Of a stretch of 64,000 nt of DNA, positions 53,425 through 62,305 are shown piece after piece. Position 1 is the first letter of the stretch. Every line of letters starts with the position of its first letter. Under the pieces are notes generated by a model. That model saw nothing but the letters and a program-made list of their open reading frames with translations. It did not search any database and was not told the DNA's origin. The translations under genes were made by a program, and so were the position numbers. This stretch comes from Neptunomonas concharum (GTDB lineage Bacteria; Pseudomonadota; Gammaproteobacteria; Pseudomonadales; Balneatricaceae), in contig NZ_CP043869.1 in assembly GCF_008630635.1 (NCBI RefSeq), positions 1,054,001 through 1,118,000 of the forward strand. The letters are read 5' to 3'.

Positions 53425-53994
53425 CTAGAATTCGACTTTAGGTACTTGCTTCACTTGGGCGGCTTCTGCTTCATCCAGTTCAAAGAACTCCATCTTGCTG
53501 AATCCAAAGCGCTGAGCTACCAAGTTAGATGGGAAGCTATCCACCATAATATTTAAATCTCGCACAGAGCCATTATAAAAACGGCGAGCCATCTGGATAT
53601 GGTCTTCAAGTTCTTTAAGTTGTGCTTGAAGGTCCAGAAAGTTGGTATTGGCTTTAAGGTCTGGGTAGGCTTCTGCTAGGGCAAAAAGTTGGCGCAATGC
53701 ACCACTTAGCGCCATTTCTGCTTGGGCGGTAGCCGCAGCACCCGATTGCCCTACCTGGACAGCGCTATTGCGGGCATTGACGACTTTTTCGAAGGTTTCT
53801 TGCTCATGGGTGGCGTAACCTTTAACCGTCTCTACCAGATTAGGAATCAGGTTATGTCGACGCTTAAGCTGTACTTCTATACCGCTCCAAGCTTCTTCGG
53901 ATCGTGTACGTTTATCAACCAGTCCGTTATACAGACTAATAATATAAAGCGCGAGAGCAACAATGAGTCCTACTAGGACAGACAATGTAATCAC
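53425..53994 (-). CDS. LemA family protein
   Basis: Membrane-anchored protein of 189 residues. One N-terminal helix (about 3-22) precedes a long helical domain with NGLVDKRTRSEEAWSGIEVQ, RRHNLIPNLVETVKGYATHE, ARRFYNGSVRDLNIMVDSFP and AQRFGF, which are diagnostic. LemA proteins often sit beside DUF2207 or TPM-domain genes, as here. Function is unknown; membrane stress roles have been proposed for relatives. Confidence 0.93.
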   Translation of the reverse strand: MITLSVLVGLIVALALYIISLYNGLVDKRTRSEEAWSGIEVQLKRRHNLIPNLVETVKGYATHEQETFEKVVNARNSAVQVGQSGAAATAQAEMALSGALRQLFALAEAYPDLKANTNFLDLQAQLKELEDHIQMARRFYNGSVRDLNIMVDSFPSNLVAQRFGFSKMEFFELDEAEAAQVKQVPKVEF

Positions 53995-54083
53995 AGGGTA
54001 TCTCCTCTACCTGCGGTTAAAATATAGCTAAACCAAGATTCAGCTGAGTATAACAAACCAGTGTAGCGATCATGAGCTGAATT

Positions 54084-55988
54084 TTACCAGCCGCCGCCAC
54101 CTCCGCCGCCACCTCCACCACCGGAGGAGCCACCACTAAAACCGCTACTGCCTGAGGATGAGGGAGGCGTCGCCGATGAGGCGATTGCACTACTTAACCC
54201 ACTGCTTAGAGAGGAGGTCATCGTAGAGAAATGGGGGCCTTGCTGCCCATGATACCATCGTAAATTTTCTCGCCCTTCGTTGGCTGCTTTTTCCATAATC
54301 TCAGTGAATTGATCCCCCCATTCATTCTCTACACCCAATGCGATTGCATAGGGAAGATAGCGTTCGAACAGCTCGGGTGTTTTTTTAGGTGGGTGCTGGA
54401 AATTCAGCAGGTCTTTTTCTGCAACACTCAGGTATAAGCGGAACCCTTCGATTTGATCCATTAGCTCTCGGCCTGCAACTGTTGGGGCCTTGAGGAGCCA
54501 GTGAAACAGAGCGAGTAGGCCGCCAGCTACAATACAGTACAAAAGAATCGCTTTGCCATTGCTATCAAGCATATCCAAAAGATGTGAACCAATGTTGAAA
54601 GTAAACACAGCAAAGACAATAGGAATAAGCGATGCCAGTGCACGAAGTGCTAAACGAAGCCCTGTGTAGCGGTGGCGTTTTTCTATAAAGATACGCAGGG
54701 CGTTCACCATACCTGCGGTGAGCCCGCCTAAGAAGATACCAAATCCGGCAGCTTCAGCATTATTATCAACGAGTACTAAAACGACAAAGAGCCCGAGTGC
54801 TAGCAATACACTTACGACAAAGCTACCGATATTATGGCGAAAATTTTTGGCGCCATGCTCCGCTTTTAACGTGCTTTTTAGAGCGCTGTAAGCTTTTTGT
54901 ATTTTGCTGTCATATTTATGACCTAGCGAGACGCTCTGAGCATCTGAAGCAAATAGGAGTGTAGCTAGCTTTTGTTCTCCTGAGCTTAATGGCTCTGCCT
55001 TAGTATGGGTTGAACTTCCTAAGTGACTAAGCTGGAATCCACCTGTTGTGTCCGACTCTTTGATGCTCAAATAGCCCTTAATCGCCATATTTATGGTAGC
55101 GGCGGTAAAGGCGCTAGGCTTCATTTTCTGATCGAAAATATACTGGCAAGCGGCTGGGGATAATCCTTCAGGGGGGGTGAATAAGGGGATGATGGTGCCC
55201 GACGCTGGGTCTCTGCCAACTTGGTGCCAGCGAACTAACAAGAAGGCGAAGACAATAACACCGCTGATTAAGGCGAGCAGGCTGGTTAAGTGATCCATCA
55301 ACCACCAATGAATGGTCTGGCTGCTTGAAGGAGGAAAGATGACGCCTTTATTCCAAGCCGCAACAATCGTCATGCCTTCATAAGCGTTTAATGACTTGTT
55401 TAGAGTGTACCGCACTTCAAAGGGAAGCGGCTGCTCTATGTAAACGTCAGAGGTTTGGCTTCCTTGGCGGCCGTTGTAGGCAGTAAATTTGGTTATATTC
55501 GCATCGGTGGGCAGTGTTAACGTGGCTGTTGCCTTCTCTATTGGAAAGCTAAAACCATGACCGATGGCATTAAAATATAGCTCATCTCGGTGTTCAAAGA
55601 ATTGTATTTGGCGATCTGTTTTATATAACAGTTCATAGGTGTGCTCACCTTTGGTGACGTAATTACGTTTGTCGCCAATATAGACCCGAATACCATTACT
55701 GCGCTGTTCGGTATGGTAGGGTTCTGATTGCCCATCACGTTTAATGTCGATGACATCGAAAGATGTTTGATACCGTGTTCCATCGGGCAAGTGGTAGATC
55801 GTTGGGAAGTCGCGGTATATGCCTCGTCGTATTGAGGCATGCTCGGCATTGACGGTTATTTTTTCAGTGATTAGCAGTGTGCCATCCCTTTGTACAAGGA
55901 TGTCTGTTTGGTAATCCAGAATTTTCTCCACAGCAGCGACTTTGCCTGCACAGAGCATCAGTGTGAGTAGCAACAGTAGGTAGCGCAT
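54084..55988 (-). CDS. DUF2207 membrane protein with glycine-rich tail
   Basis: Protein of 634 residues. Signal peptide at 1-20 (ends AGKVAA), a DUF2207 extracytoplasmic beta domain (about 23-230: ILVQRDGTLLITEKITV, RRGIYRDFPTIY), then membrane helices near 240-260, 395-430 and 460-500 and cytoplasmic parts. The C-terminus is a low-complexity tail of Ser/Gly ending in a run of 11 glycines before the last tryptophan, as in the TPM/YgcG-like group. Start set at ATG 55988 by AAGGA 8 bases upstream; a TTG two codons earlier is less likely. Adjacent lemA is the usual partner. Confidence 0.9.
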   Translation of the reverse strand: MRYLLLLLTLMLCAGKVAAVEKILDYQTDILVQRDGTLLITEKITVNAEHASIRRGIYRDFPTIYHLPDGTRYQTSFDVIDIKRDGQSEPYHTEQRSNGIRVYIGDKRNYVTKGEHTYELLYKTDRQIQFFEHRDELYFNAIGHGFSFPIEKATATLTLPTDANITKFTAYNGRQGSQTSDVYIEQPLPFEVRYTLNKSLNAYEGMTIVAAWNKGVIFPPSSSQTIHWWLMDHLTSLLALISGVIVFAFLLVRWHQVGRDPASGTIIPLFTPPEGLSPAACQYIFDQKMKPSAFTAATINMAIKGYLSIKESDTTGGFQLSHLGSSTHTKAEPLSSGEQKLATLLFASDAQSVSLGHKYDSKIQKAYSALKSTLKAEHGAKNFRHNIGSFVVSVLLALGLFVVLVLVDNNAEAAGFGIFLGGLTAGMVNALRIFIEKRHRYTGLRLALRALASLIPIVFAVFTFNIGSHLLDMLDSNGKAILLYCIVAGGLLALFHWLLKAPTVAGRELMDQIEGFRLYLSVAEKDLLNFQHPPKKTPELFERYLPYAIALGVENEWGDQFTEIMEKAANEGRENLRWYHGQQGPHFSTMTSSLSSGLSSAIASSATPPSSSGSSGFSGGSSGGGGGGGGGGGW

Positions 55989-56009
55989 ACACAAGTCCTT
56001 TGATATGCC

Positions 56010-56480
56010 TTATTGGTAGGCGGCTGCGGTAATAAACTCATTAAACGACTCGCACCAGATGATAACGGAGGTGTAATCATCAGGCCGTACCCCTTCGGGG
56101 ATTCTGATCAAGAAGTTATTAAACGTTTTAATATCACCTACTTGTACCATAGACGCTTTGTTTCGTAAAAAGTCGGCTTCTGTTTCAACAAATGTGGGCG
56201 AGAGATAAAGTTTGTAAGCGGGGCCTGGAGCAAGCTCTCCTTTTAAGGCGATTGAAGAGTGTGTGATAATGACTTTACCTTCTCCCCAGTGCAGGAAATC
56301 ACTGCCTGCTAAGTCCTTTGTGAACTCACCACTATAGCGTAAATCTTGTTCCAGTTGAGTAATCTGGTGGGTATTTGGAGCGTTGGGCGCCATTAGAATA
56401 GGTAGCGCATAGATACCTCCCAGAAAACTTAAAGCGGCGACGAAAAGGTGCGAAACGCAAAGTAAAAAGAATTTTCCCAT
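56010..56480 (-). CDS. DM13-domain protein, membrane anchored
   Basis: Protein of 156 residues. An N-terminal helix (about 4-28) anchors a DM13 domain (about 45-155) with SGSDFLHWGEG-type sequence GSDFLHWGEGKVIITHSSIA, YKLYLSP, VQVGDIKTFNNFLIRIPEGV and VIIWCESFNEFITAA. DM13 domains are proposed to act in electron transfer with an oxidised cysteine, here the W-C pair near the C-terminus. It lies 21 bases upstream of the DUF2207 gene, so it heads that operon. Confidence 0.88.
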   Translation of the reverse strand: MGKFFLLCVSHLFVAALSFLGGIYALPILMAPNAPNTHQITQLEQDLRYSGEFTKDLAGSDFLHWGEGKVIITHSSIALKGELAPGPAYKLYLSPTFVETEADFLRNKASMVQVGDIKTFNNFLIRIPEGVRPDDYTSVIIWCESFNEFITAAAYQ

Positions 56481-56699
56481 AACCGCCTCTATTTATTTTT
56501 TATGAGAGCATAGAGGAGGTTGTGCGCAATTACAAAAGTCATTGTATTTCAGGAGAATGGTGAAGATAAGCTCGATAGTGCGATGGGGTAAAGTATTTTC
56601 TGTCAGCATGGTAAACAGACGATCTCACACTAAGTAGAGGGAATTAATTCCTATAATTTTTGTCGATAGGTTAGCGAAAATAATCTGTCAGGAGTCAAC

Positions 56700-57392
56700 A
56701 TGGATACACGCAGCTTACTGGATCAGTTTCTTAAAGCGGGAACCGATATGCTTCAGGGAACATCAACAAGTCAGTCATCCTCTCAGCAAAGTGGAGGTAT
56801 TGGTGATTTGTTATCAAAGAATAGCGGAGGTTTAGTGGCTGGTGGTGTGTTGGGCTTACTATTAGGCAGTAAAAAAGGGCGTAAACTTGGTGGCCAAGCA
56901 CTTAAATACGGCAGCTTGGCGGCATTGGGGGCCGTTGCCTATAAAGCTTACAATAACTGGCAAGCGCAGCAGGCATCGTCTGGAACACCTGCTTCGGCCT
57001 CTCAAGCATCTGTTCCCTTAAGTGAATTACCTGCGCCAGCAGTGGAACAGCACAGTCGAGCAGTCCTCTGTGCCATGATCGGTGCAGCAAAAGCTGATGG
57101 GCACATTGATGACAAGGAGCGTTCACTGATTGATGAAGGTATAGCAAAAATGACAGATGACCCTCAATTACTAACATGGCTAGAACAGGAGTTGCATAAG
57201 CCTCTGGATCCTGCCGACGTAGCGCTTCATGCACGTTCTCCGGAGATGGCTGCAGAAATGTATCTTGCCAGTGTGTTAGTCATTGATGAAGAAAGCTATA
57301 TGGAAAAGGCTTATCTTGAAGAGCTGGCTCGGCAACTGTCCATTGAGCCAGCACTGAAAGCGGAATTAGAACGCCAAGCTGCCTTGGGGTAG
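56700..57392 (+). CDS. DUF533 (YebE-like) TerB-type protein
   Basis: Protein of 230 residues. A low-complexity N-terminus (TSTSQSSSQQSGG), a glycine-rich hydrophobic segment (GGLVAGGVLGLLLGSKKGRK, about 43-62) that could insert in membranes, and a C-terminal helical TerB-like domain (about 115-230: LCAMIGAAKADGHIDDKERS, AEMYLASVLVIDEESYMEKA). Matches inner-membrane YebE. Function unknown; E. coli yebE responds to envelope stress. AGGAG lies 6 bases before the ATG. It is divergent from the DM13 gene. Confidence 0.9.
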   Translation: MDTRSLLDQFLKAGTDMLQGTSTSQSSSQQSGGIGDLLSKNSGGLVAGGVLGLLLGSKKGRKLGGQALKYGSLAALGAVAYKAYNNWQAQQASSGTPASASQASVPLSELPAPAVEQHSRAVLCAMIGAAKADGHIDDKERSLIDEGIAKMTDDPQLLTWLEQELHKPLDPADVALHARSPEMAAEMYLASVLVIDEESYMEKAYLEELARQLSIEPALKAELERQAALG

Positions 57393-57461
57393 TGTGAGTA
57401 AAATTAGCTGTGTACTCAGGCTTCGTTTGCAGTGCTTATGCGTTCCCTCATGTACGCTCTT

Positions 57462-58493
57462 TCAATAAATATAAGAGATACTGAGGGAACCATAACGCTG
57501 AGGATCATCTTGCGTTTCAAACTCTTTTGTACGGTATACGTGAGCAAACGAAACCTTCCAATTGTCATATACGGCTGCTATTCCGATAGCAGCATCAGCA
57601 ACAAAAGGTTTTTTCTGGACGGCGTGACTGTCCTGATAGGAGTTACCATCTAGAAATATGTTATGAATCACCCAGCGGCCGTCGATAGACATAAATGCAT
57701 GGGCACCCCAACCTCGTTTTTGGTTATACAGCTTGTTACCAGGGGCGCTGTTATCACCACCGGGACGTAATGCAGAGGTACCGAAATCATCGGGTAAGTT
57801 AAACCCGAAACGGACTTCCGCACCGCTATTAATATAGGTGGCTACATTGCCAAGGCTGCCGCCAAAATGGGTGATGACATCATATTCGGTATTGCTATAG
57901 AACCTGTCTTTCTGAATTCGGTTTTTATGCTCATAGACGATCTGTATTCCCGGTTCATTTTCAAGTTGGTTATGCCAGCCATCAAAGCGTTCTATGCCGC
58001 GCGTTCTATGCACTAGATCTTGTGCTTCTTTAGCAAGAGAGGCAGGGCCTACGACACCGAGGTTCAGCTCGACAGAGTTTAGTTTGTTGGCTGTTTTTGC
58101 ATGATAGCCGAATCCTGCATAAAGCCACCCCGCATAAGGACGGTCGTCGGGATCGATAGTGACTCGTTCGCGATCTTCGGGTGTGTACATCTGCTGGCCA
58201 ATCGTGAACACTAAATTACGTTGTACGTTATCAGTCACTTTTTCTTTCACGGGGTAGAGAGGGACAAACCAACGATTAATGTCCCGAAAAACCTCGGGAA
58301 TGTTAGGGTCATAAAGGTAGTTGTCTAAGTCAGGTGATACCCATGACAACCGAATACCGTTTGTGTAACTTTGATCGGTATCGGCGAATAGATCATTTTC
58401 AAAGTAGAGATTATGTGTCCAAGGGGCTGCGTAAGATGCTTGGGAAGATAAGCCGATCAAAGATAGAAGTGCTATTGATACCTTATTGTGCAT
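57462..58493 (-). CDS. LpxR-like lipid A 3'-O-deacylase
   Basis: Outer-membrane enzyme of 343 residues that removes the 3'-acyloxyacyl chain of lipid A. Signal peptide at 1-22 (ends SSQASYA), then the family motifs FENDLFADTDQSYTNGIRLS (with catalytic Asn/Asp), QQMYTPED, DRPYAGWLY and DGWHNQLENEPG, and a C-terminal aromatic residue (SISYIY) for barrel assembly. The longer frame reaches 58541, overlapping dsbB; ATG 58493, 2 bases after the dsbB stop, fits the signal peptide. It is the last gene of the minus-strand run. Confidence 0.88.
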   Translation of the reverse strand: MHNKVSIALLSLIGLSSQASYAAPWTHNLYFENDLFADTDQSYTNGIRLSWVSPDLDNYLYDPNIPEVFRDINRWFVPLYPVKEKVTDNVQRNLVFTIGQQMYTPEDRERVTIDPDDRPYAGWLYAGFGYHAKTANKLNSVELNLGVVGPASLAKEAQDLVHRTRGIERFDGWHNQLENEPGIQIVYEHKNRIQKDRFYSNTEYDVITHFGGSLGNVATYINSGAEVRFGFNLPDDFGTSALRPGGDNSAPGNKLYNQKRGWGAHAFMSIDGRWVIHNIFLDGNSYQDSHAVQKKPFVADAAIGIAAVYDNWKVSFAHVYRTKEFETQDDPQRYGSLSISYIY

Positions 58494-58495
58494 GT

Positions 58496-59023
58496 CTAAA
58501 AAAACGCTCGCGTGATGGGGCGTCGTATTAATAGGCGCCACGTAATAAAAAATAACAATATAAAGACAAGAAGAGCTATCCGTTCAACCGGTATGCCGAC
58601 AAGTGCCATGCTGTCAGGCAGGCAGTCATGCTTGCCCACAATAAATTGTTCAATATCCTGCAAATAAGGTGAGTTCAGCAGCCATTCCTGTAAGCCTGTA
58701 TCACACAGCAGAGGCGGTGCTTTTTGGGCGGTTAACCAAACATAACGCCCAGCTGTGGCTAAACCGATACCTGCGATTATTAAGCTCAAAAAGGCGAGAA
58801 GACGTTGCCCGAAAATCCAAGGGTTTAGTATGAAGGCGATCAAAAATATCCCGCTGATAGATAAAAGGCATAAGCGCACGATTTGGCATAGGGTGCAATC
58901 AATCGCTGAAAGTTGCTGGTCAAGTACTATAGTCGCGTAACCTAGAGATACTCCTGCAATGAACAGGCCCAGCAAATTTAGCCTTCGGTAGGAAAACAGC
59001 GCATCATCTATATGTCGTTTCAC
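58496..59023 (-). CDS. DsbB-type disulfide bond formation protein
   Basis: Inner-membrane quinone-linked oxidoreductase of 175 residues that reoxidises DsbA. Four helices; first periplasmic loop with CTLC (C43, C46), second loop with C107 (LLCDTG) and C134 (HDCLP). The CTLC pair differs from the usual CPLC of DsbB. lpxR starts 2 bases after its stop, so the two are translationally coupled. No dsbA gene lies nearby. Confidence 0.9.
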   Translation of the reverse strand: MKRHIDDALFSYRRLNLLGLFIAGVSLGYATIVLDQQLSAIDCTLCQIVRLCLLSISGIFLIAFILNPWIFGQRLLAFLSLIIAGIGLATAGRYVWLTAQKAPPLLCDTGLQEWLLNSPYLQDIEQFIVGKHDCLPDSMALVGIPVERIALLVFILLFFITWRLLIRRPITRAFF

Positions 59024-59054
59024 AGGTGACCTTCAGATTCTAGGGATGTTTTTA

Positions 59055-59396
59055 TTATTTTTGATACCAATGGCCGTCAGTGTGTCGTAGATAATTGCCT
59101 TTATCAGCTTTTTCAAAGAGCTTCTGCCCAACCCGTGCTTCGATAACCTCGATTTGGACACCGGCTTTTTGTGCTGCTTGGGCATAAGCGGCTTTACGTT
59201 TTTGATTAATAGTGGCAATTAACTTGGCTGTTTCGGTATTGGCGGATGGGCTGACGCTCGCTAAATAACCTGAAGGCGTTTCTCCTACCAATCCGCCAGC
59301 TTTAGCTTCGTCCAACGACAGTGCCCAAGCTGAGGGTGATAACAGCAAACAAAGTAAGGCGAAGCGAGATAGAGGAACCGTTATATATTTATACAT
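59055..59396 (-). CDS. ydbL: YdbL-like DUF1318 periplasmic protein
   Basis: Periplasmic protein of 113 residues. Signal peptide at 1-25 (ends PSAWA), then LDEAKAGGLVGETPSGYLAS and INQKRKAAYAQAAQKAGV, which define DUF1318/YdbL. In E. coli YdbL is encoded with YdbH and YnbE and affects their phospholipid transport function. It lies 9 bases after ynbE and upstream of dsbB. Confidence 0.9.
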   Translation of the reverse strand: MYKYITVPLSRFALLCLLLSPSAWALSLDEAKAGGLVGETPSGYLASVSPSANTETAKLIATINQKRKAAYAQAAQKAGVQIEVIEARVGQKLFEKADKGNYLRHTDGHWYQK

Positions 59397-59405
59397 GTCA
59401 CGTCC

Positions 59406-59603
59406 TTAAAAAAGATCACTCTTATCATTAAGAAGGTCGTCAATTTCCCGATCAACCTTGACTAATATCTCATGCTCGATTTTGACATTGAGATTGATGG
59501 TTATAGGCTCATTAGGTACAGCAACCTGAACCTTTGGGGAGCATCCCATTAACAACGAGCCACTTAGCAGTAGCCCGGTCAGCCATAGGTGTTTTTGTGA
59601 CAT
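59406..59603 (-). CDS. ynbE: YnbE-like outer-membrane lipoprotein
   Basis: Lipoprotein of 65 residues with lipobox LLMGC (C21). The mature part holds VPNEPITINLNVKIEHEILV and KVDREIDDLL, diagnostic for YnbE. In E. coli YnbE oligomerises at the outer membrane and extends the YdbH beta-groove, forming part of the phospholipid bridge across the periplasm. It lies between ydbH and ydbL in the usual order. Confidence 0.9.
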   Translation of the reverse strand: MSQKHLWLTGLLLSGSLLMGCSPKVQVAVPNEPITINLNVKIEHEILVKVDREIDDLLNDKSDLF

Positions 59604-59627
59604 GGAAGTCTCCGTTATACATTCGTA

Positions 59628-61940
59628 TTAGGGCTTACGGTAACGCTTCTCTATGCTTTCCGTCAAATTATCTGCAAATTGCAATGTTTTCAGAAGTTTA
59701 AGGACATTTTCCTGAATGTTGACTGAGAAGTTCACAGCTTGTCCATTGTTCCAATCAGGGTTTTCACCTGAGAGTTGTGTTTTAAGTAAAAGTGCGCCAT
59801 TGGGAGCATAATTTACCTCAGCATTAAGCACCCGATAACGAAAATTGGATAGTGCATCTAAAGCAAGACTTAAACCAGTGTTATTTTTTGCTAAGGCTTT
59901 AACGTTACCGTCAGGCTGGTATCTAATCATTCCAGGCCCGCGACTTTTTAAGGCGCCTGCGGTTATCCGAAAGCCTTGATGGTTTAATCGAAGGGGGAGA
60001 TTAACATCAAGAATACCTTCTCCGGATAAACCGGGCTGCCTTTCCAATTGGAGCAGCGCATTTAAAGAAAGTTCACGTAAAGTAATATTTGTACTTAAAT
60101 TAGGATCTGATAAAACGGTGTAAAATGGCTCTGCGGCGAGTGTGCCCCCAAGCAGCTGTGCTGAAAGGGTAGAGACATCCGCTATGGTGTGAGGTGAACC
60201 AATCTTATTGAGCCGATAATCGATCTGAATATTTTCCAGAGGTAGTCCTACCGCTAGCGTTTTAATGCGAAGTGTTCCTTTATCATCAATGCGATCGCCG
60301 CGTAAGTAGGTAGTACTCCTCAACTCAGTATTAAGGAGTTGTACCTGTTCATAGTTAATATCCAGCTCGGTAATCGCGTGATTGATCGTGCCGTCTAATC
60401 GACCACTGAACCATTGGAAGCGGCCGTTATGAGTATAGTTTCCTCTTTGAATAGAGAAGTTTTCAGGTATCTCTTTGACAGGCAGATAAGGTGCTAGCAA
60501 ACTTAAATCGGTTGCCAATGGGAACTCTTTCAAGCGCCACTGGGCGTCAATAATTTGCTTGTCAAAATTAGCAGCAATACTGATGGCGGTATGTAAGGGT
60601 AGGTCGAGCGCTGAGACTGCTAGCGCTGTATCGACTTTAGGCCAGCGAACGTAACTTTTCCCTTGAAGAGTGACCGGAGGAAGTTGGTTACCCGCGACCT
60701 TGGCTTTGACACTTGGTAACTGTATATCAATAGTTGCATGTAGTTTTTGTAGGTCAATCTCGTCGATTGAGAAGGTAGCCGGTTGCAGTGTAATCTGGTG
60801 GTCGGGATGGGATAGATTCTCTGGCTCTACGATCAGTTTAAATGGCTTGGCATTTGAAGATTGATCAATATTCGCTTGTAACCCATCTGGCAAGTGCAGT
60901 GTCAGTTTGCCAAGACGCCAGTTATCGTAGTGTAGCTGGTTGAGGCTTACGTGACTTTGCTTGCTCAGTTCGATGTTTAAGCCTGAGGCAAGGTTAAAGC
61001 GTGTATTACCCGATAGCATCAGTGATGTGGTCTTTGCTTCCTTAAACGGGAGTTGGACTTGAGCTTCTAGACTATAATCTTGATCAATATCTAAACTGAG
61101 TAGCCATCGGTTAAGGCTATCGCGTATTTGGTCAGGAAAAGATATATGAGAGGTGCCGTTGTAGTGCCCTTGTGTGATGCTAAGGGGTATTTCAAAACCT
61201 AAGGGCAGGCGTTTGGCAATCTCCAGTGTGTCCTTAAGATTTATATCGTGTAACAATGAAAACTGAATTCTCCCATCCTTGGTTTGAAATTGGCCGACGG
61301 AGGTCAGTGTCGTGGTATTGGCATCGTCAATGATATTGAATTGCATGCGATTCAAATCATCCAGAATCAAGTCAGTCCGTGCAATTGCTTTATCATCAAT
61401 GGTGGTCATTACGCGGGTAAGTAGCTGTTCCTGTGTTAAATAGACATTACCTGTAAATCGAAAATCTGCTTGCTCAGGCCCGTGCCAATGGATACTAAGT
61501 TGTCCAATCACTAGCTCCTTGGAAGGGGCAAAATCAAGCCATTGTTCGGGTAGCAATTGAATGAGGTCAAAACCAGAGAGTGCTGTATCTTCTTCAGGGG
61601 GTGCTGATTGAGCCCCCGTCATTTCGATATCAAGTTCTGCAAGAGGGATTTCAATACGGCTCAGTTCGCCTTTAAGCAGCAGGTCCCAGGGATCGTAGTT
61701 AATCGAGATGGGCCCAGCTGATAGTTTCGAAACACGATTATCTGTAATTTTTTCAACACGTAGTTCTGAAATTAACAGAGCTTTAGGGCTCGGATACTCC
61801 ACGGTAAACACGGGTTTTTGGAACCCTTGTTCTAAGAGCCATTGCTCTACCACATATTTTGCAATACCGGGTAAGGAGGTATAAGCCAGTACGGGTAAAA
61901 TAATGAGCAGGACAAGAGAGGTAGCGAGCCACTTTTTCAC
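59628..61940 (-). CDS. ydbH: YdbH-family AsmA-like phospholipid transport protein
   Basis: Protein of 770 residues (E. coli YdbH, 879): one N-terminal membrane helix (about 4-22) and a long beta-taco-like periplasmic part with a C-terminal dicarboxylate-type domain (LSTNITLRELSLNALLQLER, LSGEGILDVNLPLRLNHQGF). Together with TamB and YhdP, YdbH is one of three bridges that move phospholipids to the outer membrane. It is followed by ynbE (24 bases) and ydbL. The low identity to E. coli means the assignment rests on gene order as well as sequence. Confidence 0.88.
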   Translation of the reverse strand: MKKWLATSLVLLIILPVLAYTSLPGIAKYVVEQWLLEQGFQKPVFTVEYPSPKALLISELRVEKITDNRVSKLSAGPISINYDPWDLLLKGELSRIEIPLAELDIEMTGAQSAPPEEDTALSGFDLIQLLPEQWLDFAPSKELVIGQLSIHWHGPEQADFRFTGNVYLTQEQLLTRVMTTIDDKAIARTDLILDDLNRMQFNIIDDANTTTLTSVGQFQTKDGRIQFSLLHDINLKDTLEIAKRLPLGFEIPLSITQGHYNGTSHISFPDQIRDSLNRWLLSLDIDQDYSLEAQVQLPFKEAKTTSLMLSGNTRFNLASGLNIELSKQSHVSLNQLHYDNWRLGKLTLHLPDGLQANIDQSSNAKPFKLIVEPENLSHPDHQITLQPATFSIDEIDLQKLHATIDIQLPSVKAKVAGNQLPPVTLQGKSYVRWPKVDTALAVSALDLPLHTAISIAANFDKQIIDAQWRLKEFPLATDLSLLAPYLPVKEIPENFSIQRGNYTHNGRFQWFSGRLDGTINHAITELDINYEQVQLLNTELRSTTYLRGDRIDDKGTLRIKTLAVGLPLENIQIDYRLNKIGSPHTIADVSTLSAQLLGGTLAAEPFYTVLSDPNLSTNITLRELSLNALLQLERQPGLSGEGILDVNLPLRLNHQGFRITAGALKSRGPGMIRYQPDGNVKALAKNNTGLSLALDALSNFRYRVLNAEVNYAPNGALLLKTQLSGENPDWNNGQAVNFSVNIQENVLKLLKTLQFADNLTESIEKRYRKP

Positions 61941-61960
61941 AGGATGTACCTACTAGAAGA

Positions 61961-62305
61961 TTAAAGTTCAGCCAGCATGATGTCGTCGAGCCTCTCAATG
62001 GCGATTTTGATACGAAAAATTAAATCGGTGTATTGATCAGTATCTTGCTCGATATCAATATCGCTGAGGCGATCAGCCGTTTCGTCCAACGTTTCACCGT
62101 GTGCGACAATCTGCTGGTCCCGCAGATACCAGTGGATCAACCCTGTAACTTCAGCAGCGCTGGACACCTCTTCCAGATTATCAAAGAGAGCGTCTCGAAC
62201 AGCGCTCAGTTGTTGCATACGTGGGGTATTATCATCGGTATCAACGTAGAGGCGCAGTAATTGATCGGCATTTTCAATGGCTATATCGTCTACCCACCAA
62301 GTCAT
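61961..62305 (-). CDS. Hypothetical acidic protein
   Basis: Unrecognised protein of 114 residues, strongly acidic and predicted all-helical (RMQQLSAVRDALFDNLEEVS, SDIDIEQDTDQYTDLIFRIK). There is no signal peptide or membrane segment, so it should be cytoplasmic. Its start codon overlaps the O-methyltransferase stop in TGATG at 62303-62307, so it is translationally coupled, and ydbH follows 20 bases later. The coupling argues for a real gene; I cannot assign a function. Confidence 0.75.
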   Translation of the reverse strand: MTWWVDDIAIENADQLLRLYVDTDDNTPRMQQLSAVRDALFDNLEEVSSAAEVTGLIHWYLRDQQIVAHGETLDETADRLSDIDIEQDTDQYTDLIFRIKIAIERLDDIMLAEL

